Below, one piece after another: positions 17,239 through 25,861 of a stretch of DNA of 41,776 nt. Within the stretch, counting starts at the first letter, position 1. Each line of letters begins with the position of its first letter. The position numbers were made by a program, and so were the translations under genes. The notes beneath the pieces are model-generated. The model made no database searches, was not told where the DNA came from, and saw only the letters and a program-made list of their open reading frames with translations. Source of the DNA: Bryobacterales bacterium (lineage in GTDB: Bacteria > Acidobacteriota > Terriglobia > Bryobacterales > Bryobacteraceae); the NCBI GenBank assembly GCA_003166875.1, contig PMUN01000329.1, forward strand, positions 3,567-45,342, in the 5' to 3' direction.

Positions 17239-18021
17239 ATGCCATTAACCGATCGCATCACGTTCGTCGTGACTGTCCTGGACAGGAAGGTCCTGGCAAA
17301 CAATATGCTCGCCTCCCAGGCCTTTCGTCAGGCGCACAACCACCAGATTATAGTCCAGGAAGGTTTCGCGTCCGCGGCGAAAGCATACAACGATGGATTG
17401 CGGCGCGCGGAGAACGAGCTTGTAGTCTTCCTGCACTCGGACGTTTATCTACCGGAAACGTGGCTCTCTCAACTCGAATGCGCGCTCGAACACCTCGATC
17501 GATCCGATCCCAACTGGGGTGTTCTCGGTTGTTGGGGAGCAACCAGAGATGGGCAATATCGCGGGCACGTTTATTCCACGGGATGGGGCATTTTGGGAAC
17601 GGCATTTGAGCGGCCGGCGCCGGTTCAGACGCTGGACGAGGTGCTACTGATCTTCCGAAAGAGCTCCGGCCTCCAGTTCGATGACAATCTGCCGCACTTC
17701 CATTTTTACGGCACTGACATTTGTTTAAGGGCGGCCCAGCGCGATATGACGTCATATGCGATCCGAGCGTTCTGCATTCACAATACAAACCAAATCCTGC
17801 GTTTACCCAAGGAGTTCTACTCGTGCTACTCGTACGTACGGCGCACGTGGAAAGACAGCTTACCCATCCAGACGTCGTGCATCCGGGTATCTAAGTACAA
17901 TGTCGAGGCGAGCTGTCGCAGGCTGAAGGAATACTGCGGGCGCATTCTCGGGCGCGACGCCTGGGCGCACGATCGAGTAACCGACCCTTCCCGTATTCTG
18001 GAGACGACCGAAGCCATATGA
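17239..18021 (+). CDS. StrF-like GT2-fold glycosyltransferase
   Basis: A 260-residue protein resembling the StrF/Glyco_tranf_2_5 group: ITFVVTVLDRKVLANNMLAS at the N-terminus, IIVQEGFASAAKAYNDGL, ELVVFLHSDVYLPETWL with the HSDVYLP motif that replaces the usual DXD, WGVLGCWGA, and HFHFYGTDICLRA with a GTD element near 175-185. It would add a sugar or act on a related glycoside. The ATG at 17239 is chosen; a TTG at 17209 in the same frame would overlap the preceding stop by four bases and adds ten residues, so coupling is possible. Confidence in the fold is good; donor unknown. Confidence 0.78.
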   Translation: MPLTDRITFVVTVLDRKVLANNMLASQAFRQAHNHQIIVQEGFASAAKAYNDGLRRAENELVVFLHSDVYLPETWLSQLECALEHLDRSDPNWGVLGCWGATRDGQYRGHVYSTGWGILGTAFERPAPVQTLDEVLLIFRKSSGLQFDDNLPHFHFYGTDICLRAAQRDMTSYAIRAFCIHNTNQILRLPKEFYSCYSYVRRTWKDSLPIQTSCIRVSKYNVEASCRRLKEYCGRILGRDAWAHDRVTDPSRILETTEAI

Positions 18022-18061
18022 GTCAAAAATTGATCAGGCCCAGCCTAAGTCAGGGGAACAA

Positions 18062-19102
18062 GTGAAATCGACGGTTTATAAACTGGACCCTTTGGTGGAC
18101 GCTCGCTGGCCGTTATTTCTATCCCGGCATCCCAAAGCCTCGGTCTTCCACACTCGAGAGTGGCTGCAGGCCTTGGGGAGAACCTACGGCTACGTCCCGG
18201 TTGCATTCACCACATCCAGTCCGGAAGACGACTTGGAGAATGCTGTCGTGTTTTGCCACGTCAAAAGTTGGCTGACCGGCTCACGCTTGGTATCCCTTCC
18301 CTTTTCCGATCATTGCCAACCACTGGCTGAGAGTGCCGATCTGAGTGTGATACTTGAGTCGTTGCAAGATCAAAGCGCGGGGCGTTTCAAATATATCGAA
18401 CTCAGGCCACTTTACTCCCCAGCCGGGATGGACTGTGAGAAGTTCGTTAAGAGCGACGGCTTTAGCTTTCACAAGGTCGATCTCCGCCCGGGATTAGATG
18501 AGATTTATAAGATGCTTCACGACAGTTGTATTCGCAGGAAAATAAAGCGTGCTGAACGTGAGAAAGTGACTTACGAAGCAGGGCACTCGGAAGAATTGCT
18601 TCAGAAGTTTCGCCGCCTCTTGCTTCTGACCAGGCGCCGGCACAAGCTCCCGCCACAGCCGGCAGAGTGGTTTCGCAATTTGGCGAGTTGTTTTCGGGAC
18701 GCCCTTACGATTCACGTGGCGTCTAAGGAGAATAACCCAATCGCGAGTATCATCACGCTGTCATCCAAAAACTCGCTTGTCTACAAGTATGGCTGCTCGG
18801 ACTCCAAATATAGCAATCTGGGTGGTACCCCTTTTCTATTTTGGAAGGCGATACAGGAAGGCAAGCGTCAGGGCGCGGAGGAGTTTGATCTAGGGCGCTC
18901 GGGATCCGACGACCCGGGGCTGATCGCCTTCAAAGAACATCTCGGAGGGATTAAGGAACAATTGTCGTATTATCGACATCCGGCTGGTACGCTCCACCAG
19001 GAGGGTCTCAACGAGAGGATGGCGTGGGCAAAGCAAGTTCTGGTGCGGTTGCCCGATCCTGTCTTCTCATCTGTGGGCAGGTTGTATCGGCACCTAGGGT
19101 AG
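18062..19102 (+). CDS. FemAB/BioF2-like GNAT acyltransferase
   Basis: A 346-residue protein with two GNAT-like halves. The first begins FLSRHPKASVFHTREWLQAL; the second carries SIITLSSKNSLVYKYGCSDSKYSNLGGTPFLFWKAIQEG and EEFDLGRSGSDDPGLIAFKEHLGG (here named by their key parts YKYGCSD, GGTPFLFW and FDLGRS), which are the usual FemAB-related signature. Members of this family accompany exosortase/EPS loci (PEP-CTERM-associated FemAB proteins) and are thought to transfer aminoacyl or acyl groups to polysaccharide or lipid-linked precursors. The GTG start follows an AGGGGA ribosome site. It precedes two deacetylase-type genes, so it belongs to a modification block. Reaction unproven. Confidence 0.82.
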   Translation: MKSTVYKLDPLVDARWPLFLSRHPKASVFHTREWLQALGRTYGYVPVAFTTSSPEDDLENAVVFCHVKSWLTGSRLVSLPFSDHCQPLAESADLSVILESLQDQSAGRFKYIELRPLYSPAGMDCEKFVKSDGFSFHKVDLRPGLDEIYKMLHDSCIRRKIKRAEREKVTYEAGHSEELLQKFRRLLLLTRRRHKLPPQPAEWFRNLASCFRDALTIHVASKENNPIASIITLSSKNSLVYKYGCSDSKYSNLGGTPFLFWKAIQEGKRQGAEEFDLGRSGSDDPGLIAFKEHLGGIKEQLSYYRHPAGTLHQEGLNERMAWAKQVLVRLPDPVFSSVGRLYRHLG

Positions 19103-19133
19103 TCCCGCTAACACGTTTCACGCTGACATTCAT

Positions 19134-20468
19134 ATGGAGCAGGCCTTCCTCGACTATTACCGATGTCCGGATCAGTTTGCCGATTTCGGACTAAGTAACG
19201 ATTTTCATGCCAATCCGATCTGCGACGTGTCGTCCGGCACGAACGGTCAAGTTGAAATGAGTCTGTGTTCGCTGGATGAGATGAGCGTGCTGAGTTTCGA
19301 GGGGGCTACCTGCTCTCTTCCGTTTAACCTTTCAGAAGTTGCCGATAGCTTGCGGTTTGAGCGTTATGTGAACGGCACCGGCAAAACAGGTTGGAAGAGA
19401 CTGGTTCGGCAGGCCTACTACTTCCTCCGGCCGGCGCTGCCCGTCCCAATCCGCCGGCATCTGCAGCGTGTTTCACTGAAGGGCTGGGACACGACGCCCT
19501 TTCCACAGTGGCCGGTTGACCGCACTGTGGACCGCATGTTTGAAACAGGCATGGCTATTTCATTGCGGGCACATCAATGCATCATCCCTTTTGTATGGTT
19601 CTGGCCCGAAGGAAAAGCGGGCTGCGCCATCATGACGCATGATGTGGAAACCGCTTCGGGCCTTGACTTTGTGGGCGAGCTAATGGATATCGATGATTCA
19701 TTCGGAATCAAGAGTTCATTTCAGATCATTCCCGAGTCCAGATACAGAACCGGCGAAGATGTGTTGGCAACGATTCGCCGGCGGGGATTTGAGATCAACG
19801 TGCATGATCTCAAACACGATGGGCATCTCTTCGATGAACAAACGCAGTTTCGAGAGCAAGCAGTACGGATCAACCAGTATGCCGCGAAGTTTGGCAGCCG
19901 AGGTTTCCGCTCGGGAATCCTCTATCGTAGGCTGGACTGGTATGACGCATTCGAATTTTCATACGACATGTCGGTGCACAATGTGGGTCATCTGGATACT
20001 CAACCGGGCGGCTGCTGTACAGTAATGCCGTTTTTCGTGGGCAACATATTGGAGCTTCCTCTGACGACCGTGCAGGATTACTCGTTATTCAACATCTTGC
20101 GCACCTATTCGACGGACTTGTGGCAACAGCAGATCGATCTTATATCTCAGGGACACGGTCTGATGAGCTTCAACGTTCATCCGGACTATTTAGACAATAC
20201 GCGGGCGAAGAATAGTTACAAGGACTTGTTGCACACTTTGGCGACATTGCGATCCACGGCAGACCTGTGGACGCCGCTTCCAGGTGAAGTAGATGCTTGG
20301 TGGCGGCAGCGAAGTGAAATGCAGGTGACGGCGGACGGCAGCGGATGGCGAATTCAGGGTCCGGGCGCCGAGCGTGCCAGGCTCGCTTTCGCAACCCTCG
20401 TTGACGACACTGTTCGTTACTCCGTCGCTCCGGCGGCCTGTTGCTACGCCAGTGAGGCTTCTCTCTAA
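19134..20468 (+). CDS. NodB-type polysaccharide deacetylase-like protein
   Basis: A 444-residue protein whose residues about 160-400 form a NodB-like carbohydrate esterase domain. The metal motif appears as MTHDVE (Asp170), the HxxxH motif as HDLKH (His224 and His228), and RSGILYRRLDWY may be the third motif. No signal peptide is visible, so it may act in the cytoplasm or start further upstream. The N-terminal 160 residues are not recognised. Related proteins occur in exosortase-associated EPS loci, where they remove N-acetyl groups from the polymer or its precursor. It starts 31 bases after the FemAB-like gene and ends four bases before the next start, a clear operon arrangement. Confidence 0.8.
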   Translation: MEQAFLDYYRCPDQFADFGLSNDFHANPICDVSSGTNGQVEMSLCSLDEMSVLSFEGATCSLPFNLSEVADSLRFERYVNGTGKTGWKRLVRQAYYFLRPALPVPIRRHLQRVSLKGWDTTPFPQWPVDRTVDRMFETGMAISLRAHQCIIPFVWFWPEGKAGCAIMTHDVETASGLDFVGELMDIDDSFGIKSSFQIIPESRYRTGEDVLATIRRRGFEINVHDLKHDGHLFDEQTQFREQAVRINQYAAKFGSRGFRSGILYRRLDWYDAFEFSYDMSVHNVGHLDTQPGGCCTVMPFFVGNILELPLTTVQDYSLFNILRTYSTDLWQQQIDLISQGHGLMSFNVHPDYLDNTRAKNSYKDLLHTLATLRSTADLWTPLPGEVDAWWRQRSEMQVTADGSGWRIQGPGAERARLAFATLVDDTVRYSVAPAACCYASEASL

Positions 20469-20472
20469 AGTC

Positions 20473-22509
20473 ATGGGACTTAGCGCACGAAACATGGCGT
20501 GTGTTTGTCTCTTTGTAGGGATATGGCCTACCGTGTGCTACTCCGCGGATATCGTTTTCTTGCACAAACCGGGTGAGGGGTCAGCTTCAAATCGTCAGGT
20601 GCAAATCGCCGCGCACTTCTACGGGTTAAGCACTTCCAACTATGCTGTGGGAGATGGAGGCGACGTTTCGAAAGCTCTCCAGGAGCTGCATCAAAATTCG
20701 ACACTGGCTGCCGTTGTGGCTGCCAACGCTCTTTCAGCACTGAATCGAGGGCAATTAATCGCAGCCCTGCACAGGCCGGGATCCAAGAACGTCCCGCTCA
20801 TGGTGGTAGACATCACGATAGCCACGCCACCGGAATTGCTCAAGACCTGGTCGGACGGCGCGATTTCGGGTTGCCAAGAGGTACTGACTGCCGGCCGCCA
20901 AAGCCGTTACCGTGTAGGCACTCTAGAAAACTTTACGAGAGAGCTGTCTGGGGGAGATTTGACTGCCCAGCCCGGACGGGGTTGCGCCTTGACGCTGGAG
21001 AAGCCAAAAGGTCAATCGGTCATAACTCTATCATCGGGTCCTAATGACGGATCCATATGCGCCAGAACGGAATCGGCGAATCAGGAATTATTCTTTGATG
21101 CAAGCATTGAGCCCGAAAGTTCGGTGCCTCCTCCCGCCGACGCGTATGATCAGCCGGGTTACCAGTTCGCGTCGGTAGCACCTTTGATAATGTTTTTTCG
21201 CTATGCGGCCGGCGAGCGCGCGTGGCACACCAATGCACACTTTGCCAACCTGACGGTGGATGATGCGTTGTTGCAAGAATCGTACGGGCATCTCGACTAC
21301 TTGGATCTTTTGCGGGAGATGCAAAAACATCATTTTCATACAACCGTCGCCTTCATCCCATGGAACTTCGACCGCTCCGCGCCCCAAACGGTTGCGATGT
21401 TTCGGAAGAAGTCCGAATATTTTTCCATAGCCATACATGGAAATAACCATGATCATCAGGAATTCCCTTCACTCAAAGATAGGGCTTTGGATGTTCAGGC
21501 CGCCAACATCCGGCAGGCCGTCGTCCGAATGGAGAAATTTCAAAGCCTGACGCAGCTTGCGTACGACCGGGTTATGGTCTTCCCGCATTCGATCGCTCCT
21601 GTGGAGACCCTGGACGCGCTAAAGCGTTACAACTACTTGGCCACGGTAAATTCCCGTAACATTCCGTTAGGATCGAATTCTCCGCGCGACCCAGCATTTG
21701 CATTGCGGCCAATGACTTTGGCGTTTGCCACTTTTCCCAGTCTGCGGCGCTATTCGGCAGAGGCAGACGTCGAGAAACCAACCCTCGCATTGGAGGCATT
21801 CTTAGGGAACCCTTTGCTATTTTATGTCCATCAGGGGTACTTTGCTGGAGGCGCAGGGCGGTTCGATTCGATCGCCGATACTGTCAACGGTCTACAGCCG
21901 GGCGTGCAGTGGCGTGGGCTGGGCTATATCGCCGAACATCTGTATCTAGAAAAGATCCGGCCGGATGGGTACTACGACATTAAGGCGTTCACGAGTAGTC
22001 TCCAACTCGATAATGTTCACTTGAAGGATGCTGTCTTTTCCGTCGAGAAGGATGAGGATTTTCGTATCCCCTTCAAGCTCTTCGTGGATGGTGAGGTTTA
22101 CCCCTACAGGAAGGACGGGGACAGCATGAGCTTCGACGTCCCCATTCTTGCGGGCAGGTCGCGGCAGGTCCAGATCCGATATCAGGAGGATTTGGATTGG
22201 AATACTGTGGACATTTCAAAGTCGTCCTTGCGCGTTGCCGGGCTGCGCTATTTGTCGGAGTTTCGCGACAACGTTGTGTCCCGGTCGGCGATTGGTCGAA
22301 AAGTGATTCAAGGATACACTGCCAATGAGGCTTGGCTAAACCGGGCGATTCTGATGGCGTTTATGTCTATGGTGATCGCTTCCGTCGGATTTTGGTGGGC
22401 TCGGAAGTCGCCAGGCAAGTCCAATTCGAGCCGGCCTCGTGAGAGCCGGAGTTCCGCGTCATTGGGTAGGGACCACGACACTGATCGGGTGGGCCGCAGA
22501 TCCTACTGA
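20473..22509 (+). CDS. Exported, membrane-anchored protein with NodB-like deacetylase domain
   Basis: A 678-residue protein. Residues 1-24 are a signal peptide (MACVCLFVGIWPTVCYSA); a C-terminal helix near 622-643 (ILMAFMSMVIASVGFWWA) followed by a basic tail should anchor it in the inner membrane with the enzyme outside. Between about 255 and 440 the NodB motifs appear as NLTVDDALL (Asp pair near 263) and HGNNHDH (HxxxH from His322). Residues 25-240 have no recognised domain, and a beta-rich segment follows the catalytic part. The layout recalls CE18/Agd3-like deacetylases of amino-sugar polymers, which is only a suggestion. The ATG at 20473 begins the signal peptide; the frame from 20374 lies inside the preceding gene. 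Confidence 0.75.
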   Translation: MGLSARNMACVCLFVGIWPTVCYSADIVFLHKPGEGSASNRQVQIAAHFYGLSTSNYAVGDGGDVSKALQELHQNSTLAAVVAANALSALNRGQLIAALHRPGSKNVPLMVVDITIATPPELLKTWSDGAISGCQEVLTAGRQSRYRVGTLENFTRELSGGDLTAQPGRGCALTLEKPKGQSVITLSSGPNDGSICARTESANQELFFDASIEPESSVPPPADAYDQPGYQFASVAPLIMFFRYAAGERAWHTNAHFANLTVDDALLQESYGHLDYLDLLREMQKHHFHTTVAFIPWNFDRSAPQTVAMFRKKSEYFSIAIHGNNHDHQEFPSLKDRALDVQAANIRQAVVRMEKFQSLTQLAYDRVMVFPHSIAPVETLDALKRYNYLATVNSRNIPLGSNSPRDPAFALRPMTLAFATFPSLRRYSAEADVEKPTLALEAFLGNPLLFYVHQGYFAGGAGRFDSIADTVNGLQPGVQWRGLGYIAEHLYLEKIRPDGYYDIKAFTSSLQLDNVHLKDAVFSVEKDEDFRIPFKLFVDGEVYPYRKDGDSMSFDVPILAGRSRQVQIRYQEDLDWNTVDISKSSLRVAGLRYLSEFRDNVVSRSAIGRKVIQGYTANEAWLNRAILMAFMSMVIASVGFWWARKSPGKSNSSRPRESRSSASLGRDHDTDRVGRRSY

Positions 22510-22696
22510 GTTTTCGCTTGATTCGCGGCTAAATGCACCTCAATAAATGTGGAGTGGATTCCTAACAGCTCTAGGTAGAAAATCCCAGAAGCATTGCTCG
22601 AACGCTCATTCCGCTGTAGATTCAGTGATTTACGGGGCCGCCACCGTTAGGGAAGCGGCACTCCATGAAGGAACGGAGAGCTTGGCTTGGACGGTC

Positions 22697-22723
22697 TTGA
22701 CTTCGGGTTTGCGGCGCTATAAT
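22697..22723 (+). promoter_or_regulatory. Sigma70-type promoter of the beta-helix gene
   Basis: TTGACT (22697-22702) and a perfect TATAAT (22718-22723) are separated by 15 bases, slightly short. A start near 22730 gives a leader of about 135 bases before the ATG at 22866. This is the clearest internal promoter in the rightward block and implies that the beta-helix gene is expressed apart from the upstream biosynthesis genes. Confidence 0.6.
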
Positions 22724-22806
22724 GAAGGTGCAGTCCCCCAGCGATTGGAAGTGGGACGCATCGTTAGGAGTTTATTGATGTACAAAAATAGCGCCATGGA
22801 TTCCAT

Positions 22807-22862
22807 GACCGACGGGGTAACGGCTGCTAGCCAGCCCCTGACAGGATCGAGAAGGGTCGGTC
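22807..22862 (+). promoter_or_regulatory. Nested hairpin leader next to the start codon
   Basis: GACCGAC (22807-22813) pairs perfectly with GTCGGTC (22856-22862). Inside, GGGG (22814-22817) can pair with CCCC (22835-22838), and GGCT with AGCC around a three-base loop. The likely ribosome site AAGGG (22852-22856) lies at the 3' base of the outer stem, four bases before the ATG at 22866. Folding would block initiation, as in a translational riboswitch or protein-controlled leader. It does not match a riboswitch consensus I know. Confidence 0.4.
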
Positions 22863-22865
22863 GAC

Positions 22866-24089
22866 ATGCGTAAAATCGCCATTCTAATACTGGCCGTCTC
22901 GGCTATAGCCCGTGCCCAATGCACCTACAGCAAAGTCACCCCAAGCACATTCGCCTCAACTCTCTCCGGCGCCCCTGGCGGCTCGACGCTCTGCCTTACT
23001 GCCGGAACATTCACCTTCAACCAAACCACTAAGTCCTCAATGGTAACGATACAGCCTGATTCCGCCAACGGCGGGACGCAGTCGAATGTCATCGTCAACG
23101 CAACCATCAACACTTCCCAATACATTACTTTCAGCAATCTTACGTTCTCGGGAGGAGTAATCGGAGTATCGGGCGGCTCGCCTGGCCAGCACATTCATAT
23201 CCTAAACAGCATTTTCACCGGGAGCCTTTGCATCAATACTCCCAGTGATGTGAACCTGGACGTCTTGATCAGCGGCAACACCTTCGGGAATATCGGACAA
23301 AGTTGCACGGAAGGGCGGCTTGGGATCAGCGGCGACAACGTGAACCATAACGTGGTCAACGGGATCGTTATAACAAATAATCTCTTTACCGGTCCAGGTG
23401 GGACCGGGGGCAGTGGAGCGGATGGCATCAATATTAACGGCGGCGCATACGGCACCTACATCGGCCCGGGAAACACGTTCACCGGCATTCTCGAAGGCGG
23501 TTGCGGATCGGTGCATTGCGATTCGATCCAATTCTACGGCGCTATAAACACTACGGTCACAGGCAATTTTTTCATTAACGACTCTGACGCCATCATGTCG
23601 CCGGACTGCAACGGGTCTCCCATGACGGTGACGAATAATGTGTTCGTGCAAGATCCAACCAGCGCCACCAACGAGGTTATCGTCGCTGGGGGAAACGGAG
23701 ATGTGTTCGATCACAACACCTTCGGCAGCAGCCATTCATCTCCGAGATTCGGGAATCCGAATAGCTGCGGATTAAATACGAACATCACGCTCACGAACAA
23801 CATTCTCATGGGAGGAATAGACCTCACGGATGGGCAGAGCACCAGCACGTTCACGCAAAACTATAACTTAATACCTGGCGGCGGAACTGGGGCACAAACC
23901 ATTAGTGGCTCTCCAACCTTCGTAGGGGGTTCTGCTCCCAACACATATTCTGGGTTTCTTTTGACTTCCACTTCGCCTGGCTACTTGAAAGGTACTTCCG
24001 GGACGAGCATTGGAATTCCCTCATCGGGGTCAGGTACGCCTCCCACTGCTCCTGCACCTCCCACCGATCTAGGATTAGTAGTCAAATAG
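22866..24089 (+). CDS. Secreted right-handed beta-helix protein
   Basis: A 407-residue exported protein. The signal peptide is MRKIAILILAVSAIARA. From about residue 60 to 330 it shows the short repeating pattern of parallel beta-helices: NVIVNATINTSQYITFSNLTF, HIHILNSIF, NLDVLISGNTF, NGIVITNNLF, NTTVTGNFFIN, PMTVTNNVFV and NITLTNNILMGG (each a rung with an Asn stack). The fold is shared by pectate lyases, alginate epimerases and polysaccharide-degrading or -modifying enzymes; no specific active site is recognisable. The C-terminus is a Pro/Thr linker (PPTAPAPPTDLG) with no PEP-CTERM signal. Placement among EPS genes suggests a role on the polymer outside the cell. Its own promoter and leader lie upstream. 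Confidence 0.82.
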   Translation: MRKIAILILAVSAIARAQCTYSKVTPSTFASTLSGAPGGSTLCLTAGTFTFNQTTKSSMVTIQPDSANGGTQSNVIVNATINTSQYITFSNLTFSGGVIGVSGGSPGQHIHILNSIFTGSLCINTPSDVNLDVLISGNTFGNIGQSCTEGRLGISGDNVNHNVVNGIVITNNLFTGPGGTGGSGADGININGGAYGTYIGPGNTFTGILEGGCGSVHCDSIQFYGAINTTVTGNFFINDSDAIMSPDCNGSPMTVTNNVFVQDPTSATNEVIVAGGNGDVFDHNTFGSSHSSPRFGNPNSCGLNTNITLTNNILMGGIDLTDGQSTSTFTQNYNLIPGGGTGAQTISGSPTFVGGSAPNTYSGFLLTSTSPGYLKGTSGTSIGIPSSGSGTPPTAPAPPTDLGLVVK

Positions 24090-24115
24090 GGGAGCCGCAC
24101 CGTTACGGGGCGCCA

Positions 24116-24147
24116 TCAGGACTGGAGCGAGGAAGCTGAGGTCCTGA
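24116..24147. repeat. Inverted repeat after the beta-helix gene
   Basis: TCAGGAC (24116-24122) and GTCCTGA (24141-24147) are perfect reverse complements with an 18-base loop, 27 bases after the stop of the beta-helix gene. No U-run follows, so it is not an ordinary intrinsic terminator; it may stabilise a 3' end or be incidental. Confidence 0.3.
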
Positions 24148-24293
24148 CTGAAGAAGTTTACAGCAACGATATTTCCACTCGAGAATCTCTCAGCCTGGTG
24201 GGCCGAAAGCCCTAGAACCTCGCCGAGCCAGTGGTTTGTAAGCCAGCGCATCGTCCCCCGGACACATGGCCGGAATCGCGATGTGTAACTTCC

Positions 24294-25517
24294 ATGAAAA
24301 GAAAACAGCGTATTCTGTTCGTGAGCCACGCGGCATCACGAAACGGAGCCACTCTCCTACTTCTCCATTTGCTGCGCTGGTTGCGAGGACGCACCGATTA
24401 TCAACTTGAAGTTCTGATGAACGGAAGCGGTGAGCTGGTGGATGAGTTCCGGGATGTTTGTAAGACAAGAATTTGGCGGAGCCCAGCAGCGTTCCTTCTC
24501 AACGGACTTCCTCGGCGCTGGAGGGCAGCGTGGCAGCCTTTTATAGACTCGCAATCTTTGAAGTGGCAAATGGCAGGGCGCCATTACGATCTCGTGTACG
24601 TCAACACGTCCGCACTGTCGGCCTACGTTCCTTTGCTGGCTGAACATGCGGATAGCGTCCTGTGGCATATCCATGAACTCGAGTACGTGTTGCGGTTGAC
24701 GATGGGCGAGGAGCGCATGAAGAGCCTGTTTCAGCTGGCGACGAGGTTCATCTCGGTATCCCAGTCGGTCAATGATCTCTTGATTCAGCGGTTCAAAGTG
24801 GCAGCGGAAAAACTGGACTTGGTAAATGGCTTTGTCCCACTTCCGAAGCGCACTGAGGAAGAGGCTCTTTCCTACCGGCGACGGATTCGAAGGCAACTCG
24901 GCTGGTCAGACGACGCTTTCGTGGTGGGTGGATGCGGTGCTTTGGGCTGGCGCAAAGGGACGGACATTTTCCTCCAGGTTGCTCGTAGGCTTTGCCAAAT
25001 GAAAGACAACGATTGCACGCGGTTCCTGTGGGTTGGTGGCGGGGCAGGGGAGGATGAGGCCTTGCGGTTTGAACATGACATTCGGGCGTTCGGGCTGATA
25101 GGACGGTGCCAAATCATTCCCGCTACAACGGACGTGATGGATTACTACCATGCCATGGACTTGTTTGCGCTCACGTCGCGCGAAGACCCATTTCCACTGG
25201 TGATGCTGGAGGCCGGGGCTTCCAACCTCCCGGTTGTGTGTTTCGAAGGGTCGGGAGGCGGGCCCGAATTTGTGGGTACTGACGCAGGTCTAGTCGCGCC
25301 TTACCTCGATGTGGAGGCTTTCGCGGCGCACGTCGACCTGTTACGTAAGTCACCGAAGTTGCGGCGCGAGTTCGGCGCTGCAGCGGCACAGAGAGTGCAA
25401 GCCCAGCATGTCGTCGAACAGCAAGGTCCGAAAGTTTTGGCTAGCATTAACCGTTGCTTGTCCCCATGTCCGTCGGCTTTCGCCCAGTTCAGGGAATCTT
25501 CAGCTTCTCGCTGCTAA
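24294..25517 (+). CDS. Family 4 glycosyltransferase
   Basis: A 407-residue GT-B enzyme. It opens RILFVSHAASRNGATLLLLH, whose SRNGA loop is typical of GT4 N-terminal domains; YDLVYVNTSALSAYVPLL and LWHIHELEY follow. The C-terminal domain has VVGGCGALGWRKGTDIFLQV, then FALTSREDPFPLVMLEAGAS with the E-x7-E donor motif, and LPVVCFEGSGG. The ATG at 24294 starts before the first strand, although no ribosome site is visible; the frame is open from 24231. It is separated from the main glycosyltransferase block by the modification and beta-helix genes, so it may be a later addition to the locus or act on a side branch. Confidence 0.85.
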   Translation: MKRKQRILFVSHAASRNGATLLLLHLLRWLRGRTDYQLEVLMNGSGELVDEFRDVCKTRIWRSPAAFLLNGLPRRWRAAWQPFIDSQSLKWQMAGRHYDLVYVNTSALSAYVPLLAEHADSVLWHIHELEYVLRLTMGEERMKSLFQLATRFISVSQSVNDLLIQRFKVAAEKLDLVNGFVPLPKRTEEEALSYRRRIRRQLGWSDDAFVVGGCGALGWRKGTDIFLQVARRLCQMKDNDCTRFLWVGGGAGEDEALRFEHDIRAFGLIGRCQIIPATTDVMDYYHAMDLFALTSREDPFPLVMLEAGASNLPVVCFEGSGGGPEFVGTDAGLVAPYLDVEAFAAHVDLLRKSPKLRREFGAAAAQRVQAQHVVEQQGPKVLASINRCLSPCPSAFAQFRESSASRC

Positions 25518-25861
25518 GTCCATGACCGCTTGAAAGAGTTCTCAGCGTAGCCGGATGTCTTTACCCTCTCGCGATTGACCTTGCGGTTTCGACCGCGCAC
25601 CTTGAAGCACAAAGCAATGGATTCTGCATCCCGAGACACAGGCCGCCGCCGGGCCCACTGCCAATCCCCCTCATGCGCTATTACTGCTGTTCAGATGCTT
25701 GCCAATAATCCGCTTTTGGCAGGCAGCGTGTGGCGTCTTGGACCCGCTATGGTCCGAACCCGTACAGAATTGCGGCTCGTCGGAAGTCCTCAGATTTTTC
25801 TCTTCCAGCGCGCGTCCGATTCTTGCGTCCTGATTCTTGGCGTTAGTAGGGAGTTCACGAA
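25518..25861. other. Intergenic region before the giant modular gene
   Basis: In these 344 bases I see no gene. A perfect 5-bp hairpin GCGGT-TTCG-ACCGC lies at 25583-25596 and an inverted repeat GGACC/GGTCC at 25740-25755. A short frame at 25575-25865 has no protein character. No strong promoter was found; the ribosome site TAGGGAG at about 25847-25853 belongs to the gene at 25862. Confidence 0.5.

Larger units (their letters stand above)
22510..22865. other. Intergenic region with promoter and folded leader
   Basis: The 356 bases between the anchored deacetylase-like gene and the beta-helix gene hold a promoter match (22697-22723) and a folded leader (22807-22862), both listed separately. 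A short open frame at 22547-22873 has no ribosome site or recognisable protein character and runs through both elements, so it is not called. No terminator with a U-run is seen after 22509. Confidence 0.6.

Noticed and set aside
22732-22770. c-di-GMP riboswitch in the beta-helix leader
   Set aside because: A GGGACGCA string resembles part of the GEMM motif, but the remaining conserved blocks and stems are not present.
22547-22873. Open frame of 108 codons
   Set aside because: No ribosome site, no family resemblance, and it runs through a promoter and a folded leader into the next gene's start.
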